A stretch of DNA of 64,000 nt from Neodontobutis hainanensis (Eukaryota; Chordata; Actinopteri; Gobiiformes; Odontobutidae): NCBI GenBank assembly GCA_024349245.1, contig JALDNG010000400.1:1-64000 (forward strand), read 5' to 3'. The number at the start of each line of letters is the position of its first letter. Position 1 is the stretch's first letter. Positions 42,611-55,475 of this stretch are shown here, one piece after another. A program made the position numbers and the translations under genes. The notes beneath the pieces were generated by a model. That model saw nothing but the letters and a program-made list of their open reading frames with translations, had not been told where the DNA came from and ran no database searches.

Positions 42611-44385
42611 GAACGTGTGAATGTTGCACTGCTGTATAGACGTGTGTGAATGTTGCTCTGGTGTATGAACGTGTGAATGTTGCACTGGTGTATGAATGTC
42701 TGAGAATGTTGTACTGGTGTATGAATGTGTGAGAGTGTTACTCTGGTGTATGAATGTGTGAATGTTACACTGGTGTATGAATGTCTGAGAATGTTGCACT
42801 GCTGTATGAGAGTGTGTGAATGTTGCACTGGTGTATGAATGTGTGAATATTGCACTGGTGTATGAACATGTAAAATGTTGCACTGATTTTTGAATGTGTG
42901 AAAGTTGCACTGGTGTATGAATGTATAAATGTTGCACTGGTGTATGAATGTGTAAATGTTGCACTGGTGTATGAACGTGTGAATGTTGCACTGGTGTATG
43001 AATGTGTGAGAATGTTGCTCTGGTGTATAGACGTGTGTGAATGTTGCTGTGGTGTATGAATGTGTGAATGTTGCACTGCTGTATGAATATGTGAATGTTG
43101 CTCTGGTGTATGAATGTGTGAATGTTGCACTGGTGTATGAATGATTGAATGTTGCTCTGGTGTATGAATGTGTGAGAATGTGCACTGGTGTATGAACGTG
43201 TGAAAATTTGCACTGGTGTATAGACATGAGAGAATGTTGCACTGGTGTATGAATGTGTTAATGTTGCACCGGTGTATGAACATGTGAGAATGTTACTCTG
43301 GTGTATGAACGTGTGAGAATGTGCACTGGTGTATGAATGTGTGTGAATGTTGCACTGGTGTATGAATGTGTGAATGTTGCTCTGGTGTATGAACATGTGT
43401 GAATGTTGCACTGGTCTATAAATGTGTGAGAATGTGCACTGGTGTATTAAAGTGTGAGAATGTGCACTGGTGTATGAATCTGTGAATGTTGCACTGCTGT
43501 TTGAAAGTGTGAATGTTGCTCTAGTGTATGAAAGTGTGAGTTTTGCTCTGGTGTATGAATGTGTGTGAATGTTGCTCTGGTGTACGAATGTGTGAATGTT
43601 GCAGTGGTGTATGAATGTGTGAATGTTGAACTGGTGTATTAATGGTTGAATGTTGCTCTGGTGTATGAACATGTGAGAATGTTGCACTCATGTATGAAGT
43701 GTGTGAATGTTGCTCTGGTGTATGAATATTGCTGTGGTGTATTAATGTGCACTGGTGTATAAATGTGTGTGAATGTTGCTATGGTGTATGAATGTGTGAG
43801 AATGTTGCACTGGTATATGAATGTGTGAGAATGTTGCTCTGGTGCATGAATGTGTGAATGTTGCTCTGGTGTATGAATGTGTGAATGTTGCTCTGGTGTA
43901 TGAATGTGTCTGAATGTTGCTCTGGTGTATGAATGTGTCAATGTTGCTCTAATGTATGAATGTGTGAATGTTGCTCTGGTGTATGAATGTGTGTGAATGT
44001 TGCTCTGGTGAATGAATGTGTGAATGTTGCTCTGGTGTATGAATGTGTAAATGTTGCACTGGTGTATGAATGTTTGAATGTTAGTCTGGTGTATGAATGT
44101 GTGTGAATGTTGCACTGGTGTATGAATGTGTGAATGTTGGACTGGTGTCTGAACGTGTGAATGTTGGTCTGGTGTATAAATGTGTGAGAATGTTGCTCTG
44201 GTGCATGAATGTGTCTGAATGTTAATCTGGTGTATGAATGTGTGAATGTTGCTCTGGTGTATGAATGTGTGAATGTTGCACTGGTGAATGAATGTGTGTG
44301 AATGTTGCTCTAGTGTATGAATGTGTGAATGTTGCTCTGGTGAATGAATGTGTGAATGTTGCTCTGGTGTATGAATGTGTGAGAA
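40400..44385 (+). repeat. Block duplication E, copy 1 (offset about 7.0-7.5 kb)
   Basis: It matches 47,890-51,400. Landmarks: GTTGAACTTTTG at 40,561 and 48,052; TGCTTTGGTCTATG at 40,981 and 48,474; the full 60-base line from 42,661 is identical to that from 49,681; TATGAATATTGCTG at 43,721 and 50,739; GTTAATCTGG at 44,221 and 51,239. The offset changes from about 7,493 to 7,020, which means about 470 bp present here is missing from the other copy. Confidence 0.85.
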
Positions 44386-46930
44386 TGTTGCACTGGTGTA
44401 TGAATTTGTGAGAATGTGCACTGGTGTATGAATCTGTGAATGTTGCACTGGTGTATGAAAGTGTTAGAATGTTGCACTGGTGTATAGACGTGCCTGAATG
44501 TTGCTCTGGTGTATGAATATGTGTGAATGATGCACTGGAGAAAGAATGTGTGAATGTTGCTCTGGTGTATGAATGTGTGAGAATGTTGCACTGGTGTATA
44601 GACGTGCCCGAATGTTGCTCGGGTGTATGAATATGTGTGAATGATGCACTGGAGAAAGAATGTGTGAATGTTGCACTGGTGTATGAATGTTTGAATGTTG
44701 GTCTGGTGTATGAACGTGTGAGAGTGTGCACTCGTGTAAGAATGTGTGAATGTTGCACTAGTGTATGAATGTGTGAGAATGTTAATCTGGTGTATGAATG
44801 TGTGAATGTTGCACTGGTATATGAATGTGTGAGAATGTTATTCTGGTGTATGAATGTGTGTGAATGTTACTCTGGTGTATGAATGTGTGAATGTTGCACT
44901 GGTGTATGAATGTGTGAGAATGTTGCACTGGTCTATCAATGTGTGTGAATGTTGCTCTGGTGTATGAATGTGTGAATGTTGCTCTGGTGTATGAATGTCT
45001 ATGAATGTTGCACTGGTGTATGAATGTGTATGAATGTTGCTCTGGTCTATCAATGTGTGTGAAAGTTGCAATGGTCTAAGAAAGTGTGAATGTTGCTCTG
45101 GCCTATGAATGTGTGTGAATGTTGCACTGGTGTATGAATGTGTGTGAATGTTGCTCTGGTGTATGAAAGTGTGAGAATGTTGCACTGGTGTATGAAAGTG
45201 TGAATGTTGCTCTGGTGTATGAATGTGTGAGAATGTTGCTCTGGTGTATGAATGTGAGTGAATGTTGCTCTGGTGTACGAATGTGTGAATGTTGCAGTGG
45301 TGTATGACAGTGTGAATGTTGCTCTGGTGTATGAATGTGAGTGAATGTTGCTCTGGTGTACGAATGTGTGAATGTTGCAGTGGTGTATGAATGTGTGAAT
45401 GTTACTCTGGTGTATGAATGTGTGAATGTTGCACTGGTGTATGAATGTGTGTGAATGTTTGACTGTTGTATAAATGTGTGTGAATGTTGCTCTGGTGTAT
45501 GAATGTGTGTGAATGTTGAACTGGTGTATAAATGTGTGTGAATGTTGCTCTGGTGTATGAATGTGTGTGAATGTTGCTCTGGTGTATGAATGTGTGTGAA
45601 TGTTGCACTGGTCTATGAATGTGTGAATGTTGCTCTGGTGTATGAATGTGAGTGAATTTTGCTCTGGTGTACGAATGTGTGAATGTTGCAGTGGTGTATG
45701 AATGTGTGAATGTTACTCTGGTGTATGAATGTGTGAATGTTGCACTGGTGTATGAATGTGTGTGAATGTTGAACTGGTGTAAAAATGTGTGTGAATGTTG
45801 CTCTGGTGTATGAATGTGTGTGAATGTTGCACTGGTCTATGAATGTGTGAATATTGCACTGGTGTATGAATGTGTGAGAATGTGCACTGGTGTATGAATC
45901 TGTAAATGTTGCACTGGTGTATGAAAGTGTGAATGTTCCTCTGGTGTATGAATGTGTGAGAATGTTGCACTGGTGTATGAATGTGTGAATGTTGCACTGG
46001 TGTATGAATATGTGTGAATGATGCACTGGAGAAAGAATGTGTGAATGTTGCACAGGTGTATGAATGTTTGAATGTTGGTCTGGTGTATGAACGTGTGAGA
46101 GTGTGCACTGGTGTATGAAAGTGTGTGAATGTTGCACTGGTGTATAAATGTGTCTGAATTTTGCACTGGGATAAGAATGTGTGAATGTTGCACTGGTGTA
46201 TGAATGTGTGAATGTTGCACTGGTGTATGAATATGTGTGAATGATGCACTGGAGAAAGAATGTGTGAATGTTGCACTGGTGTATGAATGTTTGAATGTTG
46301 GTCTGGTGTATGAACGTGTGAGAGTGTGCACTGGTGTATGAAAGTGTGTGAATGTTGCACTGGTGTAAGAATGTGTGAATGTTGCACTGGTGTATGAATG
46401 TGTGAGAATGTTACTCTTGTGTATGAATGTCTGAATGTTGCACTGGTGTATGAATGTGTGAGAATGTTACTCTGGTGTATGAATGTGTGTAAATGTTACT
46501 CTGGTGTATGAATGTGTAAGTGTTGCACTGGTGTATGAATGTGTGAGAATGTTACTCTGCTATATGAATGTGTGAATGTTGCACTGGTGTATGAATGTGT
46601 GTGATTGTTGCACTGGTGTATAAATGTGTGTGAATGTTGTTATGGTGTATGAACGTGTGAATGTTGCACTGCTGTATAGACGTGTGTGAATGTTTCTCTG
46701 GTGTATAAATGTTTGAATGTTGCTCTGATGTATGAATGTGTGAAAGTTGCACTGGTATATGAATGTGTGTGAATGTTGCACTGGTCTATAAATGTGTGTG
46801 AATGTTACTCTGGTATATGAATGTGTGAATGTTGCACTGGTGTATGAATGTGTGTGAATGTTGCACTGGTGTATGAACATGTGAATGTTGCACTGCTGTA
46901 TAGACGTGTGTGAATGTTGCTCTGGTGTAT
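44385..46930 (+). repeat. Block duplication B, copy 2
   Basis: This is the second copy of 31,945-34,490. The match runs from the GAATTTGTGAGAATGTGC unit on the left to the first GCTGTATAGACGTG unit on the right, and the sequences then follow different paths (34,501 versus 46,941). Confidence 0.85.
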
Positions 46931-46984
46931 GAATGTGTGAATGTTGCACTGGTGTATGAATGTCTGAATGTTGAACTAGTGTAT

Positions 46985-47700
46985 GAACATGTGAATGTTG
47001 CACTGCTGTATAGACGTGTGTGAATGTTGCTCTGGTGTATGAATGTGTAAATGTTGCACTGGTGTATGAACATGTGAATGTTGCACTGCTGTATAGAATG
47101 TGTGTGAATGTTGCTCTGGTGTATGAATGTGTGAATGTTGCACTGGTGTATGAATGTCTGAATGTTGAACTGGTGTATGAACGTGTGAATGTTGCACTGG
47201 TGTATGAATGCGTGAGAGTGTTACTCTGGTGTATGAATGTGTGTGAATGTTGCACTGGTGTATGAATGTGTGTGAATGTTGCTCTGGTGTATGAATGTGT
47301 GAATGTTGCACGTGTGTATGAATGTCTGAATGTTGAACTTTTGTATGAACGTGTGAATGTTGCACTGGTGTATGTATGTCTGAGAATGTTGTACTGGTGT
47401 ATGAAAGTGTGTGAATGTTGCACTGGTGTATGAATGTGTGAGAGTGTTACTCTGGTGTATGAAAGTGTAAATGTTACACTGGTGTATGAATGTCTGAGAA
47501 TGTTGCACTGCTGTATGAGAGTGTGTGAATGTTGCACTGGTGTATGAATGTGTGAATATTGCACTGGTGTATGAACATGTAAAATGTTGCACTGGTTTTT
47601 AAAGGTGTGAATGTTGCACTGGTGTATGAATGTATAAATGTTGCACTGGTGTATGAATGTGTAAATGTTGCACTGGTGTATGAAGCGTGTGAATGTTGCA
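46985..47700 (+). repeat. Block duplication F, copy 1 (tandem, 720 bp)
   Basis: It is tandemly repeated at 47,705-48,420. The lines starting at 47,401, 47,461, 47,521 and 47,581 are base-for-base identical to those starting at 48,121, 48,181, 48,241 and 48,301. The shared stretch includes the unusual CACTGGTTTTTAAAGGTG unit. First differences: TGAAGCGTGTG versus TGAACGTGTG (47,682 and 48,402). Confidence 0.92.
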
Positions 47701-47704
47701 CTGG

Positions 47705-48420
47705 TGTATGAATGTGTGAGAATGTTGCTCTGGTGTATAGACGTGTGAATGTTGCTCTGGTGTATGAATGTGTGAATGTTGCACTGGTGTATGAACATGT
47801 GAATGTTGCACTGGTGTATGAATGTGTGTGAATGTTGCTCTGGTGTATGAATGTGTGAATGTTGCACTGGTGTATGAATGTCTGAATGTTGAACTGGTGT
47901 ATGAACGTGTGAATGTTGCACTGGTGTATGAATGCGTGAATGTTACTCTGGTGTATGAATGTGTGTGAATGTTGCACTGGTGTATGAATGTGTGAATGTT
48001 GCTCTGGTGTATGAATGTGTGAATGTTGCACTGGTGTATGAATGTCTGAATGTTGAACTTTTGTATGAATGTGTGAATGTTGCACTGGTGTATGAATGTC
48101 TGAGAATGTTGTACTGGTGTATGAAAGTGTGTGAATGTTGCACTGGTGTATGAATGTGTGAGAGTGTTACTCTGGTGTATGAAAGTGTAAATGTTACACT
48201 GGTGTATGAATGTCTGAGAATGTTGCACTGCTGTATGAGAGTGTGTGAATGTTGCACTGGTGTATGAATGTGTGAATATTGCACTGGTGTATGAACATGT
48301 AAAATGTTGCACTGGTTTTTAAAGGTGTGAATGTTGCACTGGTGTATGAATGTATAAATGTTGCACTGGTGTATGAATGTGTAAATGTTGCACTGGTGTA
48401 TGAACGTGTGAATGTTGCAC
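47705..48420 (+). repeat. Block duplication F, copy 2
   Basis: This is the 720-bp tandem copy of 46,985-47,700. At least 240 consecutive bases are identical, so it is among the youngest detectable events in the array, or an assembly duplication of one read segment. Confidence 0.92.
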
Positions 48421-51400
48421 TGGTGTATGAATGTGTGAGAATGTTGCTCTGGTGTATAGACGTGTGTGAATGTTGCTTTGGTCTATGAATGTGTGAATGT
48501 TGCACTGCTGTATGAATGTGTGTGAATGTTGCTCTGGTGTATGAATGTGTGAATGTTGCACTGGTGTATGAATGTGTGTGAATGTTGCACTGGTCTATGA
48601 ATGTGTGAATATTGCACTGGTGTATGAATGTGTGAGAATGTGCACTGCTGTATGAATCTGTAAATGTTGCACTGGTGTATGAAAGTGTGAATGTTCCTCT
48701 GGTGTATGAATGTGTAAGAATGTTGCACTGGTGTATGAATGTGTGAATGTTGCACTGGTGTATGAATATGTGTGAATGATGCACTGGAGAAAGAATGTGA
48801 ATGTTGCACAGGTGTATGAATGTTTGAATGTTGGTCTGGTGTATGAACGTGTGAGAGTGTGCACTGGTGTATGAAAGTGTGTGAATGTTGCACTGGTGTA
48901 TAAATGTGTCTGAATGTTGCATTGGGATAAGAATGTGTGAATGTTGCACTGGTGTATGAATGTGTGAATGTTGCACTGGTGTATGAATATGTGTGAATGA
49001 TGCACTGCAGAAAGAATGTGTGAATGTTGCACTGGTGTATGAATGTTTGAATGTTGGTCTGGTGTATGAACGTGTGAGAGTGTGCACTGGTGTATGAAAG
49101 TGTGTGAATGTTGCACTGGTGTAAGAATGTGTGAATGTTGCACTGGTGTATGGATGTCTGAGAATGTTACTCTGGTGTATGAATGTGTGAATGTTGCACT
49201 GGTGTATGAATGTGTGAGAATGTTACTCTGGTGTATGAATGTGTGTGAATGTTACTCTGGTGTATGAATGTGTAAATGTTGCACTGGTGTATGAATTTGT
49301 GAGAATGTTACTCTGCTATATGAATGTGTGAATGTTGCACTGGTGTATGAATGTTTGTGATTGTTGCACTGGTGTATAAATGTGTGTAAATGTTGTTATG
49401 GTGTATGAACGTGTGAATGTTGCACTGCTGTATAGACGTTTGTGAATGTTTCTCTGGTGTATAAATGTGTGAATGTTGCTCTCATGTATGAATGTGTGAA
49501 AGTTGCACTGGTATATGAATGTGTGTGAATGTTGCACTGGTCTATAAATGTGTGTGAATGTTACTCTGGTGTATGAATGTGTGAATGTTGCACTGGTGTA
49601 TGAATGTGTGTGAATGTTGCACTGGTGTATGAACATGTGAATGTTGCACTGCTGTATAGACGTGTGTGAATGTTGCTCTGGTGTATGAACGTGTGAATGT
49701 TGCACTGGTGTATGAATGTCTGAGAATGTTGTACTGGTGTATGAATGTGTGAGAGTGTTACTCTGGTGTATAAATGTGTGAATGTTACACTGGTGTATGA
49801 ATGTCTGAGAATGTTGCACTGCTGTATGAGAGTGTGTGAATGTTGCACTGGTGTATGAAAGTGTGAATATTGCACTGGTGTATGAACATGTAAAATGTTG
49901 CACTGATTTTTGAATGTGTGAATGTTGCACTGATGTATGAATGTATAAATGTTGCACTGGTGTATGAATGTGTAAATGTTGCACTGGTGTATGAACTTGT
50001 GAATGTTGCACTGGTGTATGAATGTGTGAGAATGTTGCTCTGGTGTATAGACGTGTGTGAATGTTGCTGTGGTGTATGAATGTGTGAATGTTGCACTGCT
50101 GTATGAATATGTGAATGTTGCTCTGGTGTATGAATGTGTGAATGTTGCACTGGTGTATGAATGATTGAATGTTGCTCTGGTGTATGAATGTGTGAGAATG
50201 TGCACTGGTGTATGAACGCGTGAAAATTTGCACTGGTGTATAGACATGAGAGAATGTTGCACTGGTGTATGAATGTGTTAATGTTGCACCAGTGTATGAA
50301 TGTGTGAATGTTACTCTGGTGTATGAACGTGTGAGAATGTGCACTGGTGTATGAATGTGTGTGAATGTTGCACTGGTGTATGAATGTGTGAATGTTGCTC
50401 TGGTGTATGAACATGTGTGAATGTTGCACTGGTCTATGAATGTGTGAGAATGTGCACTGGTGTATTAAAGTGTGAGAATGTGCACTGGTGTATGAATCTG
50501 TGAATGTTGCACTGCTGTTTGAAAGTGTGAATGTTTCTCTAGTGTATGAAAGTGTGAGTTTTGCTCTGGTGTATGAATGTGTGTGAATGTTGCTCTGGTG
50601 TACGAATGTGTAAATGTTGCAGTGGTGTATGAATGTGTGAATGTTGAACTGGTGTATTAATGGTTGAATGTTGCTCTGGTGTATGAACATGTGAGAATGT
50701 TGCACTGGTGTATGAAGTGTGTGAATGTTGCTCTGGTGTATGAATATTGCTGTGGTGTATTAATGTGCACTGGTGTATAAATGTGTGTGAATGTTGCTAT
50801 CGTGTATGAATGTGTGAGAATGTTGCACTAGTATATGAATGTGTGAGAATGTTGCTCTGGTGCATGAATGTGTGAATGTTGCTCTGGTGTATGAATGTGT
50901 GAATGTTGCTCTGGTGTATGAATGTGTCTGAATGTTGCTCTGGTGTATGAATGTGTCAATGTTGCTCTGGTGTATGAATGTGTGAATGTTGCTCTGGTGT
51001 ATGAATGTGTGTGAATGTTGCTCTGGTGAATGAATGTGTGAATGTTGCTCTGGTGTATGAATGTGTAAATGTTGCACTGGTGTATGAATGTTTGAATGTT
51101 GGTCTGGTGTATGAATGTGTGTGAATGTTGCACTGGTGTATGAATGTGTGAATGTTGGACTGGTGTCTGAACGTGTGAATGTTGGTCTGGTGTATAAATG
51201 TGTGAGAATGTTGCTCTGGTGCATGAATGTGTCTGAATGTTAATCTGGTGTATGAATGTGTGAATGTTGCTCTGGTGTATGAATGTGTGAATGTTGCACT
51301 GGTGAATGAATGTGTGTGAATGTTGCTCTAGTGTATGAATGTGTGAATGTTGCTCTGGTGAATGAATGTGTGAATGTTGCTCTGGTGTATGAATGTGTGA
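47890..51400 (+). repeat. Block duplication E, copy 2 (with internal deletion of about 470 bp)
   Basis: This is the second copy of 40,400-44,385. Near 49,680 it jumps from sequence equivalent to about 42,180 to sequence equivalent to about 42,660. Such a deletion is expected for exchange between similar GAATG units inside one array. Confidence 0.8.
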
Positions 51401-51750
51401 GAATGTTGCTCTGGTGTATGAATGTGTGAGAATGTTGCACTGGTGTATGAATGTGTGTGAATGTTGCTCTGGTGAATGAATGTGTGAATGTGGCTCTGGT
51501 GTATGAATGTGTGAGAATGTTGCACTGGTGTATAAATGTGTGTGAATGTTGTTCTAGTGTATGAATGTGTCAATGTTGCTCTGGTGTATGAATGTGTGAA
51601 TGTTGCTCTGGTGTATGAATGTGTGAGAATGTTGCTCTGGTGTATGAATGTGTGAGAATGTTGCACTGGTGTATGAATGTGTCAATGTTGCTCTGGAGTA
51701 TGAATGTGTGATAGTTGCTCTGGTATATGAATGTGTGAATGTTGCTCTGG
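50280..51750 (+). repeat. Block duplication G, copy 1 (offset about 3.7 kb)
   Basis: It matches 53,975-55,475. Landmarks: TATGAATATTGCTG at 50,739 and 54,436; GTTAATCTGG at 51,239 and 54,962; GTTCTAGTG at 51,551 and 55,274; CTCTGGAGTATG at 51,691 and 55,414. The offset steps from 3,697 to 3,723 because copy 2 has an extra unit containing GCTTTTGTG near 54,604. Confidence 0.8.
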
Positions 51751-52599
51751 TGTATGAATGTGTGTGAATGTTGCTCTGGTGTATGAATGTGTGAGAATGT
51801 TGCACTGGTGTATGAATGTGTGAATGTTGCACTGGTGTATGAATGTTTGAATGTTGCTCTGGTGTATGAATGTGTGAGAATGTGCACTGGTGTATATTTT
51901 GTGTGAATGTTGCACTGGTGTATGAATGTGTGAGAATGTGCACTGGTGTATAAACGTGTGAGAATGTTACTCTGGTGTATGAATGTGTGAATGTTGCACT
52001 GGTGTATTAATGTGTGAGAATGTTACTCTGGTGTATGAATGTTTGAATTTTGCACTGGTGTATAAATGTGTGAATGTTGCTCTGGTATATGAATGTGTGA
52101 GAATGTTGCTCTGGTGTATGAATGTGTGTGAATGTTGCTCTGGTGTATGAATGTGTGAGAGTGTCGCTCTGGTGTATGAATGTGTGAATGTTGCTCTGGT
52201 GTTTGAATGTGTGTGAATGTTGCACTGGTGTATGAAAGTGTGAGAATGTTGCACTGGTGAGTGAATGTTGCACTGGTGTATGAACGTGTGATTATGTTGC
52301 TCTGCTATATGAATGTGTGAATGTTGCACTAGTGTATTAATGTGTGAGAATGTTACTCTGGTGTATGAATGTTTGAATTTTGCACTGGTGTATAAATGTG
52401 TGAATGTTGCTATGGTGTATGAACGTGTGAGAATGTTGCTCTGGTGTATACACGTGTGTGAATGTTGCACTGGTGTATGACACTGTGAATGTTGCACTGG
52501 TGTATGAAAGTGTGAATGTTGCTCTGGTTTATGAATGTGTGTGAATGTTGCTCTGGTGTATAGACGTGTGTGAATGTTGCTCTGGTTTATGAATGTGTG

Positions 52600-54000
52600 T
52601 GAATGTTGCACTGGTGTATGAATTTTTGAATGTTGCTCTGGTGTATGAATGTGTGAATGTTGCTCTGGTGTATGAATGTGTGTGAATGTTGCTCTGGTGT
52701 ACAAATGTGTGAATGTTGCACTGGTGTATGAATGTGTGAATGTTGCACTGGTGTATGAATGTGTGAGAATGTTGCTCTGGTATATGAATGTGTGAGAATG
52801 TTGCTCTGGTGTATGAATGTGTGTGAATGTTGCTCTGGTGTATGAATGTGTGAGAGTGTCGCTCTGGTGTATGAATGTGTGAATGTTGCTCTGGTGTTTG
52901 AATGTGTGTGAATGTTGCACTGGTGTATGAATGTGTGAGAATGTTGCACTGGTGTATGAAGGTGTGAATGTTGCTCTGGTGTATGAAAGTGTGAAAGTTG
53001 CTCTGGTGTATGAAAGTGTAAATGTTGCACTGGTGTATGAATGTGTGTGAATGTTGCACTGGTGTATGAATTTGTGAGAATGTTACTCTGCTATATGAAT
53101 GTGTGAATGTTGCACTGGTGTATGAATGTTTGTGATTGTTGCACTGGTGTATGAATGTGTGTGAATGTTGCTCTGGTGTATGAATGTGTGAATGTTGCTC
53201 TGGTGTATACACGTGTGTGAATGTTGCACTGGTGTATAAATGTGTGAATGTTGCTCTGCTGTATACACGTGTGTGAATGTTGCACTGGTGCATGAATGTG
53301 TCAATCTTGCTCTGGTGTATGAATGTGTGAATGTTGCTCTGGTTCATGAATGTGTGTGAATGTTGCTCTGGTGTATAGACGTGTGTGAATTTTGCACTGG
53401 TGTATAAATGTGTGAATGTTGCTCTGGTGTATACATGTGTGTGAATGTTGCACTGGTGTATGAAACTGTGAATGTTGCACTGGTTTATGAAAGTGTGAAT
53501 GTTGCTCTGGTTCATGAATGTGTGTGAATGTTGCTCTGGTGTATAGACCTGTGTGAATGTTGCACTGGTGTATGAATTTGTGAATGTTTCTCTGGTGTAT
53601 GAATGTGTGAATGTTGCTCTGGTGTATGAATGTGTGAATGTTGCTCTGGTGTATGAATGTGTGTGAATGTTGCTCTGGTGTACAAATGTGTGAATGTTGC
53701 ACTGGTGTATGAATGTGTGAATGTTGCACTGGTGTATGAATGTGTGAGAATGTTGCTCTGGTGTATGAATGTGTGTGAATGTTGCTCTGGTGTATGAATG
53801 TGTGAGAGTGTCGCTCTGATGTATGAATGTGTGAATGTTGCTCTGGTGTTTGAATGTGTGTGAATGTTGCACTGGTGTATGAAAGTGTGAGAATGTGCAC
53901 TGGTGTATGAACGTGTGAAAATTTGCACTGGTGTATAGACATGAGAGAATGTTGCACTGGTGTATGAATGTGTTAATGTTGCACCGGTGTATGAACATGT
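52600..54000 (+). repeat. Block duplication H, copy 1 (offset about 4.53-4.67 kb)
   Basis: It matches 57,260-58,500. Landmarks: ATGAAGGTGTGAATG at about 52,957 and 57,627; CATGAATGTGTCAATC at 53,291 and 57,906; TGAAACTGTG at 53,461 and 57,991. The offset falls by about 85 bp between the last two landmarks, equivalent to three units present only here (around 53,341-53,425). Confidence 0.75.
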
Positions 54001-55475
54001 GAGAATGTTACTCTGGTGTATGAACGTGTGAGAATGTGCACTGGTGTATGAATGTGTGTGAATGTTGCACTGGTGTATGAATGTGTGAATGTTGCTCTGG
54101 TGTATGAACATGTGTGAATGTTGCACTGGTCTATGAATGTGTGAGAATGTGCACTGGTGTATTAAAGTGTGAGAATGTGCACTGGTGTATGAATCTGTGA
54201 ATGTTGCACTGCTGTTTGAAAGTGTGAATGTTGCTCTAGTGTATGAAAGTGTGAGTTTTGCTCTGGTCTATGAATGTGTGTGAATGTTGCTCTGGTGTAC
54301 GAATGTGTGAATGTTGCAGTGGTGTATGAATGTGTGAATGTTGAACTGGTGTATTAATGGTTGAATGTTGCTCTGGTGTATGAACATGTGAGAATGTTGC
54401 ACTGGTGTATGAAGTGGGTGAATGTTGCTCTGGTGTATGAATATTGCTGTGGTGTAATAATGTGCACTGGTGTATAAATGTGTGTGAATGTTGCTATGGT
54501 GTATGAATGTGTGAGAATGTTGCACTGGTATATGAATGTGTGAGAATGTTGCTCTGGTGCATGAATGTGTGAATGTTGCTCTGGTGTATGAATGTGTGAA
54601 TGTTGCTTTTGTGTATGAATGTGTGAATGTTGCTCTGGTGTATGAATGTGTCTGAATATTGCTCTGGTGTATGAATGTGTCAATGTTGCTCTGGTGTATG
54701 AATGTGTGAATGTTGCTCTGGTGTATGAATGTGTGTGAATGTTGCTCTGGTGAATGAATGTGTGAATGTTGCTCTGGTGTATGAATGTGTAAATGTTGCA
54801 CTGGTGTATGAATGTTTGAATGTTGGTCTGGTGTATGAATGTGTGTGAATGTTGCACTGGTGTATGAATGTGTGAATGTTGGACTGGTGTCTGAACGTGT
54901 GAATGTTGGTCTGGTGTATAATGTGTGAGAATGTTGCTCTGGTGCATGAATGTGTCTGAATGTTAATCTGGTGTATGAATGTGTGAATGTTGCTCTGGTG
55001 TATGAATGTGTGAATGTTGCACTGGTGAATGAATGTGTGTGAATGTTGCTCTAGTGTATGAATGTGTTAATGTTGCTCTGGTGAATGAATGTGTGAATGT
55101 TGCTCTTGTGTATTAATGTGTGAGAATGTTGCTCCGGTGTATGAATGTGTGAGAATGTTGCACTGGTGTATGAATGTGTGTGAATGTTGCTCTGGTGAAT
55201 GAATGTGTGAATGTTGCTCTGGTGTATGAATGTGTGAGAATGTTGCACTGGTGTATAAATGTGTGTGAATGTTGTTCTAGTGTATGAATGTGTGAATGTT
55301 GCTCTGGTGTATGAATGTGTGAATGTTGCTCTGGTGTATGAATGTGTGAGAATGTTGCTCTGGTGTATGAATGTGTGAGAATGTTGCACTGGTGTATGAA
55401 TGTGTCAATGTTGCTCTGGAGTATGAATGTGTGAATGTTGCTCTGGTATATGAATGTGTGAATGTTGTTCTGGTG
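53975..55475 (+). repeat. Block duplication G, copy 2
   Basis: This is the second copy of 50,280-51,750. The same GTGTATTAATG-type block also appears at 43.7 kb, so this is the third member of the set. Here the unit reads GTGTAATAATG (54,453), a one-base variant. Confidence 0.8.

Larger units (their letters stand above)
32300..50200 (+). repeat. Array compartment III: block-duplicated divergent units
   Basis: Units here carry fixed variants that recur as ordered sets: GCACTGGAGAAAGAATG, GTTTGAATGTTGGTCTGG, GCTGTATAGACGTGTGTG, GAACATGTGAATG, GTTACTCTGCTATATG, GTCTGAATGTTGAAC and GTAAAATGTTGCACTGG. The same ordered sets reappear several times at kilobase offsets, which shows duplication of long blocks after the units had diverged. 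One-off indels are fewer than in the first 22 kb. Individual block pairs are listed separately. Confidence 0.75.
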
